Shown here piece by piece: positions 54,913-64,000 of a stretch of DNA of 64,000 bases; position 1 is the stretch's first letter; every line of letters begins with the position of its first letter. Source of the stretch: Humulus lupulus (lineage: Eukaryota > Streptophyta > Magnoliopsida > Rosales > Cannabaceae); NCBI RefSeq assembly GCF_963169125.1, contig NC_084801.1, positions 73,039,696-73,103,695 on the forward strand, read 5' to 3'. Position numbers and translations under genes: made by a program. The notes beneath the pieces were generated by a model. The model worked only from the letters and a program-made list of their open reading frames with translations. It did not search any database and was not told the DNA's origin.

Positions 54913-57060
54913 TGTAACACCCTAGTTAACCAAGACCATTACACTGTGTAATTTAAATAGTGCTTAACTCGCTGACCGAGTCATTAGGCCGTAAACGTGC
55001 ATCAAAATGAGATTAATGGTCCAGGGTTAAAATTTTTGGTTAAAAGGAATGGATATTTTATTAAAACATTAAACTGTTTATGGGATCCCATAATAAACAT
55101 TTACAAAGTTGGTTATAGTTCCAAAATGGTCATTACAACTCAAAAGCTACATCTCGCCAACCTAAGCGGCAAAAATAGCGTTTAACCCTAAGTCCTCTGA
55201 GAACGTTGGTCGTGGTGGTCAAGTGGTCGTATATTTACACATCTCCACCTAAGCTCTCCAACTCATGGCTGGTCCACTTTTCTTTCCCTTTACTTGCACC
55301 ACATAGCATCTGTGAGGCAAACCCCAACAGGAAAACTTTAACATGCTCATAAGCAATGATTAACACATTTCTAAATCATAATAAACATGCCCATAAGTAA
55401 TCACCCTACTCATGTACGCATACCAAACATATAAATGACTACTATGTCATATGGAACCAAATGCCCTAAATAAATGATTAACTAAATCATATGAGGGCTC
55501 GTTGCCAAAGTACATGACTAATAAGTCACTCTAGGGCTCAGCGCCCTACCATTTCGGACTGATAAGTCACCCCGAAGCACATTGCCCAATCCTCTATACA
55601 ACCTACCTTGGAGCTGGCCCTATGTACCTAGCGCTTTGGTTTTTCTACGACCATTGGGTCGGACAAGCGAACACTGCAATCCTGATTAGGTCAAATCATA
55701 TCGACCAGTGCTCAGTGCGTAATTCCTACCCTTGACTAATAAGTCAATGCCTTTCGACCAATGCTCAATGTTATTGCCATCCTTGACTGATAAGTTAATG
55801 CTTTTCTCAAGTGTATAATTCTGACAGACATTTATCAAGTATGCATATAAAGAGGATTCAACATGCTTAAGCAATAATCACAAGCATAATCATAATCATG
55901 CATATTTACAACGCCGATACCAAATCAAATCTGTATTACACATTCAAGCCAAGCCCTAATCATGTACATCACGTATTGGGTATAGTTTTCTTACCTCAGG
56001 TCCGAGTATAATGTAAAATAAGTACGACCCTCGAGCACGGTCCTAATCTTGAGCACCTAACAGTAACCTAGTCATAACCAAATATAGAATCTCGTTAAAA
56101 ACAAGTAAATAAAGGCTTCCAGACCAAGTCCTAGCCTCCGAGACCTCAAATTCTACGTAACTGGGCAGTACATTCGATCCCGAGATTTAAGGTTAGAAAT
56201 CCCATCATTAAAACCTAAGATCGCTAAAAATGGCCAAGCCAGCCGCGACCTACCCCTAAGGGCCATGTCGCACCTACCAGACAGAAAGCCCCCCTGTTTG
56301 GGTCCACGGGGCGAGCAACGACTTGCTCTTGAGGGTCGCAGCGCGCGACCAAGACAGAGCCCCCACCTAGGCCCTGGGGTTCACACGGGCCGTGGTGTGA
56401 CCATGTGAACCCACCCATCCCTGTTTACCTCAGCCCAAAACTCACCACAAATCAATACTAAACAATCCCAAACATCACACCTTAATCCCAGCAGCAAAAC
56501 CCAGGCTTTAACACATTCAAAACACCACTAAAAACACAATTCAAAACCTTAAACTTTCAAGCTTAAGAACAACCAAAACAATAGCAAAATACCAACTAAA
56601 ATAGTGTTTGTAATCCCTTACCTCAGCTGTGAATTCAACCCCCTTTAGCTTCTGTAATTCAACCCTAAACCTTAAGCTTTGAATCCTGAAGCTTGCCCCA
56701 AACCCTTAAGTCCAATTGAGAGAGAAGCTGGGAGAAAGAAATAGAATGATCGAGAGAGAGAAAAGAGGAGGGCTAGAGTGATCTGTTTTGTTCCTTCATC
56801 CCAGGGTAAAAGGTGACTACTCACTGGTTTTTCCACCCAAAAGACATATATGCCTCTTACCCTTTGCCTTGCCTTCCTATGCCACAGGGAAAAGTTATCA
56901 TGATTCCCATGACTTCGATTATCCTAAAAATAATTTCTCATTACCCACTTAACCCCGGTAATGTACTAAATACAAAATTACCCCCTAGGCTCACCTCGAT
57001 CCCGGTATTTGACCCAGTTTTGACTAAACTGCTAACTTTCCTGTGGGATCTATAGTCTAA
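54913..57060 (-). mobile_element. Chromovirus LTR, start truncated
   Basis: It begins TGTAACACCC (LTR end in reverse) inside the integrase fragment. The hairpin at 55313-55326 shows the compensatory closing-pair change. A GC-rich cluster (GTCGCAGCGCGCGAC) lies at about 56220-56405. The last several hundred bases, with the LTR start, are missing, and at about 57061 it passes into gag sequence. Confidence 0.75.
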
Positions 57061-57199
57061 CATCCAAAGGGGTAGCCTGCTATCTCAACTCTCGAAGTTC
57101 ACCTTGAGTTCTATGAAGTATAACTTGCATTTTAAAAACATTTGTTTTAGGGCAGGTGGAGGGTTCTAACCCTGGCTGTTATCATCGACCATAATCTTG
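57061..57199 (-). pseudogene. Chromovirus gag N-terminal scrap
   Basis: The phrases CTCAACTCTCGAAGTTC and GGGCAGGTGGAGGGTTCT match the gag start region at 63821-63913 (CTCAACTGTCGAAGTTC, GGGCAGGTGGAGGGTCCT). About 130 bp survive, wedged between two LTR pieces. Confidence 0.65.
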
Positions 57200-58040
57200 A
57201 GTACAACTCCCAAGGTACTTTATAAGGCACCAAGTTCATGGTCTTCATCGAATGGGTGAGTATAACTCCCTAGATGGCCATCCCATGGTGGCCTGCATTC
57301 TGAGTGCTTGTTGCGGTTCCTAGCCTTCGCCGTTCTTGGCCTTCGCCATTTGCGGCCTTTGCCAATCAGTCATAATCACACAAACATGGCATAACAATTA
57401 CAAATATTCAAACATAACATTAAACACAGATAATGGGGTCATGCCCAAGTCTTCGGGCACAAACTGTTTTCTTACCTGTGTCCGAAGATGACCAAATAAT
57501 GTGATCCCCTAACTCGAGACTTAGCGGTAAAACCTAGTCACAACACAATAATAATGAACATCCATCAAACCAAAACCAATTGAAAGCTTCGAAATAATAT
57601 TCTAGCCTCCGAGACCCGGAATCCTACTAAACGGGCAGTAGAATCCCATTTCGGCCATTTCTCTTAATTGGAGGCGTGGCCCAGCCCCGTAGGGCCACAC
57701 CGCACTACAAGTGAGAGAGCCCCAAGGCTCTATTCTGGGGGACGCAGGCTGTGGTGCACCCTACCTGTGCCGCAACACCTGGGAAATTTAAGAGATCCTC
57801 CAAGGTCTCTCATGAACACAGGCCACGATGCTTGAAGAACATGCCTGTGGCTCGAGCTCCAAACCCATAACTCCTTGCATTTTCCTCGAGTCAAATCATT
57901 AGAAATCCATCCAAATCAACTTCCGAACACAAAATTGTGTCTAGAACTCACATCAATACAACATTATCACCATTATTATCCCAAAAAATCACCCATATGG
58001 AAAACCTTTGAACCACAGCTGAAAGTACCAGAAATTCATA
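57200..58040 (-). mobile_element. Middle part of a chromovirus LTR
   Basis: It parallels 52480-53275, from the CAAGTTCATGGTCTTCATCG block to the AACCTTTGAACCACAGCTGA block. Both LTR ends are absent. It is truncated on the right by the LTR starting at 58041. Confidence 0.7.
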
Positions 58041-59426
58041 TGTAACGCCCTATTTCCTTAGAGCCGTTACTGAGTGAGTTTAAAATGTGCAATTAACTCA
58101 CTAATTGAGGTTTTAGGACAAAAGGGTAATTAAATAGTAATCAGAGTCATAAACCGTTCATAGAAAATTATAAAACATTTAACATTTAGGATCCCAAAAT
58201 CATTGTTTAGAAATATGTACAACTTAAAATATAACCAGAGTCGACTAACAGAAAAAATTTAATTTTAGTACAATCATCCCCCAAAAGCACCCCTGGCCGT
58301 GGCAGCCAAGCAAACCAGACATGTACGCGCCACTCGTCACACTCACCATACTCAAGGATGATCGACTTTCCCTTTGCCTTTACCTGCACCATAGAGCACC
58401 CGGGAGACGAAGCCCAGCAATTAAACCCTCACAAGTAGATAATATATGCACATCAAACACTTAACATAAAATCAAGCCTTTATCAGGCTATACACATGCC
58501 ATCCCGGGCACTTTAGCAGGCCCTGGGTACACGGTCTATACCGTAAGGATATCCCAGGTGTCCCTTGGGGTCTTGCCCTAGCAACTCGCACACCACGTGC
58601 AAACGCTGTTACCGGCCTCTTGCCGTTTTCGTCCATCACCTAGCAAACTCATCAAACTCCCGAAGTTCTACTATGATTCCAGTAGCAAAACCTAGCAAAC
58701 TCTAGATTTAAAACTCATCAAAACCCAAAATTCAATCTCAAACTTTAGAACCTTAAGATAACTAGAAACTCAGCCAAATAATCACATAATTCAATGGTTA
58801 GAATCACAATTAAAGATTTGCCTTAGCCCTGCTTGAATCCACAGATTGATACTCAGCAATTTTCCAAGTTAGAAGCTCAAATCGTAGCTTGATTTGTAAA
58901 ATTCCCCTTGGTAAGACTTAGAGAAAATAAAGAGAGAGAAGGGAGGATGCATGGGTCGGTTTAGTGTATTCTGCATGTTTCTTATGTTTTGTTTTATTTA
59001 ACTTAGTCTCTAAGGTTACGTCAAGGCTCGGGGTACCAAAAACGTCCTTGAGGGCAAAATGGTAAATTTTCCCGATATTCCCTCCTACGCATTCTACCCT
59101 CAAATATATCTCCAAATATTTATTTCCATAACTCGATAACCCCATAAAATGTCTAGCTAACTGCTCCCTACGATTGTCTCGGATCATGCAACACAGATAT
59201 ATCGCAGGTATATCAAAATTATCACATTTATGCCCTTAACAGGCTAAAATTACAATCATGCCCCTCATAGCCAGACGGGGCCCACATGCAAATTTAATTA
59301 ACCTAAACATGCATCAATAATTACATATTCACATAAATTCACATATTATAACAATAATTCACTTATTGCCCATCTAGGCACGCTAATCATAGCCCTAAGC
59401 CTTATTAGCAAATTTGGGTCGTTACA
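58041..59426 (-). repeat. 3' LTR, 1386 bp, internally deleted
   Basis: It runs TGTAACGCCC to GGTCGTTACA on the plus strand. Compared with the related 2154-bp LTR at 46870, about 0.75 kb is missing near 58640, including the GC-rich cluster. The hairpin at 58403-58416 has a broken stem. Minus frames at 58207 and 58918 are not genes. Confidence 0.85.
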
Positions 59427-59428
59427 AC

Positions 59429-59442
59429 TATCCCCTCCATAC
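59429..59442 (-). other. Polypurine tract
   Basis: On the minus strand ATGGAGGGGATAG ends two bases before the LTR start. It matches the tracts at 10881 and 33753 in sequence and spacing. Confidence 0.8.
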
Positions 59443-62400
59443 ATAAATTTTGTCCTCGAAATTACCTGAATAACTCAGAATACCGCTTCCGCATCTCCGA
59501 TTCTAATTCCCATGTCGCCTCTTTGACTTTGTTGTTCCTCCACAACACTTTAACCAAAGCGATGGTCTAGCTCCACAAAACTTTGTCCTTCCGGTCGAGA
59601 ATCTGAACTGGTTTCTCCTCATAAGACAAATCCTGATCCAGCTCCAAATTCTCATAACTCAGAACATGCGTCGAATCAGACACATACTTCTGAAGCATTG
59701 ACATGTGAAACACATTATGAACACCTGATAAGGCTAGAGGCATCGCCAATCTGTAAGCTACCTCTCCAACTCATTCTAGAATCTCAAAGGGGCCAACAAA
59801 CCTAGGGCTCAGCTTGCCTCGAACACCAAATTGTTTCACTCCCCTCAAAGGTAAAACCCAAAGGAACACATGGTCACCAACTTGAAATTCCACGCTCCTG
59901 CATTTCAGATCTGAATAACTCTTCTGGCGACTATGGGAGGCGAGCATTCGAGCCCTAATCTTCTCAACTGCCTCATTGGTCCTCTGAACAATCTCAAGAC
60001 CTAAATACCTCCTCTCACCTGTCTCATCCCAATGGATAGGTGATCTGCACTTTCGCCCATAAAGCATCTCATACGGATCCACTCCGATAGTCGCCCGATA
60101 ATTGTTGTTGTACGGGAATTCAATCAAGGGAAGATACTTACTCCAAGATCCCCCAAAATCTAGCACACAAGCTCGTAGCATGTCCTCCAATATCTGAATC
60201 ATCCTCTCAGTCTGACCATCTGTCCGAGGATGATAAGTGGTACTAAACCAAAACTGCGTGCCCATAGCCTTCTCTAGCATTTCCCAGAACTTGGAAGTGA
60301 AGGTGGGGTCTCTGTCGGATACTATCGACCTCGGATCCCCATGCAGTCGAACAATCTCCTTCACATATAGCTCAGCATACTGCTCCATAGTATAAGTCAT
60401 CTTAACTGGTAAAAAGTGGGCGGACTTGGTGTAGCTATCCACAATCACCCACACAGAATCATGCTGTCCCACGGTCTTCGACAACCCAACCACGAAGTCC
60501 ATGGCGATAACTTCCCACTTCCACTCCGGAATCCCTAGAGGCTGCAGCAACCCTGCTGGCCTCTGATGTTCAGCCTTGACCAGCTGACAAGTTAAGCACT
60601 TGGCCAAATAATCCACCACATCTTTCTTCATACCTGACCTCCAATACAAAGCTCTCAGATCCTAGTACATCTTCGTCGTACCTGGATGTAAGGAGTAGGG
60701 AGTGGTATGCAGTTCATCTAAAATCTCTCGTCGAATATCTGAATCCATCAAAACACAGATCCGAACCTTATACTTCTGTAACCCCATCTCCGAGATAGAA
60801 AAGTTCTTAGCCGCACTGACTAAGACGTTCTCCTTGTAACCCCTCAACTGGGAATCATTCCCCTATGCCTCCTTGATCCTCTCAAGGAGAGTAGACAGAA
60901 GATTGATGTTGGCTAACCGACCAACCACAAACTCTATTCCTGCTCTCGTCATCTCCTCCACTAGCTTATCAGACATCTGTCTGGAACTAAACAACTTTCC
61001 TGGGCCCTTCCGGCTCAATGCATCAGCACTACATTAGCCTTCCGAGGATAGTATAGGATATCACAATTGTAATCCTTGACAAACTCCAACCACCATCTCT
61101 GGCGCATATTCAGATCCTTTTGAGTAAAGAAGAACTTCAAACTCTTATGGTCAGTGTATATCTCACACTTCTCACCATATAGATAATGACTCTACATCTT
61201 ATGTGCGAACACAACCGCTGCAAATTCTAGATCATGCGTGGGATATCTCTGCTCATATTCCTTTAACTGTCACGATGCGTAGGCTATCACCTTCCCAGCT
61301 TGCATCAACACACACCCCAAACCCTGTCTGGAAGCATCACAATAAACCACGAACTTCCCATTGTCCGTCGGCAGACTCAACACTGGCGCGGTGATCAGTC
61401 GCCGCTTTAACTCTTTAAATTGTTCTCACATCTGTCTGTCCAAACATACTTCGTCTTCTTCTTTGTCAACTCTGTCAACGGTGTAGCTATTCTGGAGAAC
61501 CCCTCAACGAACCGCTGATAATACCCTGCCAATCCTAGTAAACTCCTCACCTCAAGAACACTACTCGGTCTAGGCCAGTCTCTCACTGCCTCAATCTTAT
61601 TTGGGTCGACCAGAATCCCCTCCTTACTGACGATATGACCCAGAAATGTAACTTGCAGTAACTAGAACTCGCACTTCCTGAACTTAGCATATAACCTATG
61701 CTCTCTTAATCGCTGCAATACCAAACGTAGATGCTGCTCATGCTATATCTCTGACCGAGAGTATACAAAAATGTCGTCGATGAACACAATTACTAACTTA
61801 TCTAAATAATCCTTTAAGACCCTATTCATCATGTCCATAAAAGTAGTTGGGGCATTGGTTAATCCAAAGGACATAACTAGGAATTCATAGTGTCCATACC
61901 TCATGCAGAAAGCGGTCTTTGGTATGTCCTCCTCTTTGATCCTTAGTGATGGTAACCTGACCGGAGATCTATCTTAGAAAACACTGTCTTTCCCTGTAGC
62001 TGGTCAAATAAGTCATCAATCTTAGGCAGTGGGTACTTATTCTCAATGGGAAACTTGTTCAGCTCCCTGTAGTCAATACACATCCTGAGAGACCCATCCT
62101 TCTTCTTAAAAAACAACACTGGAGCACCCCATGCCGAGAAACTCAGTCTGATTAACCCCAAATCCAGTAACTCCTGCAACTGAATCTGCAACTCCTTCAA
62201 CTCTGCCGGAGCCATTCGGTAAGGTATCCTAGATACTAGCTCCGCGCCTGGTACCAACTCTATAACAAAATCAATCTCGCACTGCAGCGGCAGCCCTGGC
62301 AGATCTACTGGAAATAAATCTAGAAACTCGCATACCAGTCCGGTCTCTCCTTATCCAACCGACACAACCTTAGAGGTATCCACAACACTCGCTAGGAATC

Positions 62401-62610
62401 CTATGCAACCTTCCTGCATCAGGTCTCTAGCCTTCAATGCTAAAATCATAGGTATCCATTGTTTACTAGCTGTACCCATAAATACAAAGGGAACCTCTCC
62501 TTCTGGTTCAAAAGTCACCATCCTGCGCTTGCAGTCGATTTTCGCGCCATACTTTGATAGCCAATCCATCCCTAGGATTAAATCCAAATCATCCATCGCA
62601 AGTTCAATCA
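59443..62610 (-). pseudogene. Chromovirus protease end, RT, RNase H, integrase and chromodomain
   Basis: Right to left: protease C-terminus (62596-62351, LDLILGMDWL); RT (62257 leftward, [16 protein letters not shown]); RNase H (about 61400-61000); integrase (60649-59771) with zinc ligands in CLTCQLVK, Asp in AMDFVVGL, Asp in SDRDPTF, Glu in TDGQTER; C-terminal part with LPLRGVKQFG; chromodomain about 59640-59480 (KPVQILDRKDKVLW, ALVKVLWRNNKVKEATWE). Breaks include TAG at 60662 and 60863 (CAG in the plus copy at the latter), TGG-to-TAG near 61185 and 61663, TAG near 61755, and single-base losses near 61036, 61415 and 61945. Not functional. Confidence 0.92.
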
Positions 62611-63954
62611 GATCAGCAAACTATTCCCTACCATCTGCCTCTACTGGTAAAGCTCTAATCCACCTCCTAGTGACTACCAGTTCCCCAGTCGGCAACAAAG
62701 TCTGAAAACCCCTAGCATATAGAACACTAGGTCTACACAACTAATCTATCACTCTAGCAGACACAAAAGAATCAGTAGCTCCTAAATCAAACAATGCAGT
62801 ATAAGAAGAACCAACACTAGAGATCTGACCTGTCACAAATGAGGGGCTAGCCTCCGCCTCAGTCTGAGTCAAAGTAAACACCCTTGCTGGAGCGAGACCG
62901 TCGCTCTGCTTGGGCTCCTCCTTCCTAGCTTGTGGGCAGTCCTTCTTCAGATGATTGGTACTCCCACTTGCAAAGCAGGCCCAAATCCTACACTCACCCT
63001 GATGTCGTCGTCTGCACCGAGGACACACTGGACAACTCCTCCAGTTGTCACTTCTGCCCTGACGGCCACTTAAACCACCTTGTGCCCTCCTATCTGAACT
63101 GGGAGGAACAACGGAATATGGGGTCTTCCTCTTCTGCTCACTGGAGCCACTACCCCGACTACATGCAATAAAGGGAGGCACTATCCTCCTGGCATCACGC
63201 CTGACAGCGCTCTCTCTCCCCTTAGTTGTAAGGGCCTTGTCTACAACCTGAGCGTAGGTAGTAGTCTCTGGATCCAAGGGGTTCTTCACATCACGAGCGA
63301 TCATAACATTCAATCCCCGTACGAACCTGTCTCTTCTTGCCGCATCCGTCGACACTAAATCTGGCGCAAACTTTGCCAATCGGTCAAATTTCAGAGCATA
63401 CTCTGTCATGGTCTTCCGGTTCTGAGTCAGGTTGATAAACTCATCAACTTTCGCAGCCCGGACTGCAACACTATAATACTTCTCGTTGAAAATGTTCCTG
63501 GACTCTTCCCAAGTCATAACTATCACATTCCTCCTTTGAACCACTACATCCCACCAGATGCGGGCATCCTGTTTGAACATGTAGCTTGCACAAGCTACCC
63601 TCTTGTTCCCCTCAACCCTCATAAAATCATGAATAGAGGAAATCATATTCATCCACTGCTCTGCCTGCAGTGGGTCTAGTCCACCCTCAAAGGTGGGAGG
63701 ATGCTGCTTTCTAAACCTCTCATACAGAGCTTCCCACTTATTTTCCACAATAGGTTGGACTGGCACTGGCGCCATAACCTGCTGAATTGGCAACCCAATG
63801 GCTTGTAGAGGGGCTTGTTGCCTCAACTGTCGAAGTTCCTCTTCTGTATGCGGCAGTCTTGCTTCCATTTTGGCAAACATCTGTTGCCAATTTTGTGGGG
63901 CAGGTGGAGGGTCCTGACCGTGGTTATCATCCTCGTAGATGATTAAGAAGGCAT
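62611..63954 (-). pseudogene. Chromovirus gag with protease start
   Basis: It is open from 63880 to 62741 (379 codons). The family start codon lies at 63954, but a small deletion puts it out of frame, so only the internal MFAKMEAR start is open. Gag domain: PPTFEGG, AEQWM, ARIWWD, FNEKYY. Zinc region: CPRCRRRHQGEC, then CFASGSTNHLKKDC, where the second Cys is Ser. The protease site reads FDLGATDS instead of IDSGATHS, so DSG is altered. A stop at 62741 separates it from the rest of protease. Confidence 0.88.
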
Positions 63955-64000
63955 CTCAACAAATATGTCTACAATCAATGACGTCGTTCATCAGGCATGA

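Larger units (their letters stand above)
58041..64000 (-). mobile_element. Chromovirus (minus) with gag-pol, runs off right edge
   Basis: The 3' LTR (58041-59426), purine tract, pol and gag lie in minus order; the 5' LTR is beyond the window. It is the closest relative here of the plus-strand chromovirus and retains the chromodomain that copy lost. The left flank is TCATA; the matching duplication cannot be checked. Confidence 0.9.

Noticed and set aside
1..64000. Host genes
   Set aside because: Every long frame is accounted for by retroelement domains, LTRs or repeats; no exon-intron gene outside the Tat antisense gene could be supported.

Overview
The window is nuclear DNA from a flowering plant, probably a eudicot with a large repeat-rich genome. 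I see no host gene, tRNA, rRNA or bacterial feature. Almost every kilobase is LTR retrotransposon sequence of three kinds: Ty3/gypsy chromoviruses with long LTRs that start TGTAACG and end CGTTACA, Ty3/gypsy Tat-type elements, and Ty1/copia elements. The species cannot be named from sequence alone.

Left third (1-19279): a plus-strand Tat element keeps gag-protease (658-3906), an antisense spliced gene of the plant 'putative gypsy-type transposon' family (16743-14252, minus) and a CpG-rich 3' LTR (17351-about 18799). It has no reverse transcriptase or integrase. It was hit by a chromovirus LTR (1-657), a solo LTR (753-2798) and a young non-coding large retrotransposon derivative (LARD, 4233-13334; equal 2440-bp LTRs, 5-bp target duplication AAAAC). 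A truncated LTR (18800-19279) closes this block.

Middle (19280-42401): a minus-strand Tat element (LTR, gag, protease, RT, two RNase H regions, no integrase) is split by a 17.4-kb minus-strand copia element (20728-38152, duplication TTTCT). That copia element carries a Tat-like solo LTR (21260-21864, duplication ATATT) and a plus-strand chromovirus (28548-36123, duplication CTCAT). The chromovirus keeps an open gag-protease frame but has lost its primer-binding site, half its 5' LTR, its integrase C-terminus and its chromodomain.

Right third (42402-64000): a plus-strand copia gag-integrase remnant is interrupted by a minus-strand copia element, itself hit by a solo chromovirus LTR (46870-49023, duplication AAAAC). 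Then follow at least five minus-strand chromovirus LTRs or LTR pieces (49816-59426) and a minus-strand chromovirus whose gag-pol runs off the right edge.

No coding region looks able to support a full transposition cycle. The least explained signals are non-coding: a 14-nt hairpin kept in eight of nine chromovirus LTR copies with interchangeable stable tetraloops and one compensatory pair change, subfamily-specific GC-rich palindrome clusters at one LTR position, a two-state inverted repeat in the copia LTR, and a Tat element that kept its antisense spliced gene while losing pol.
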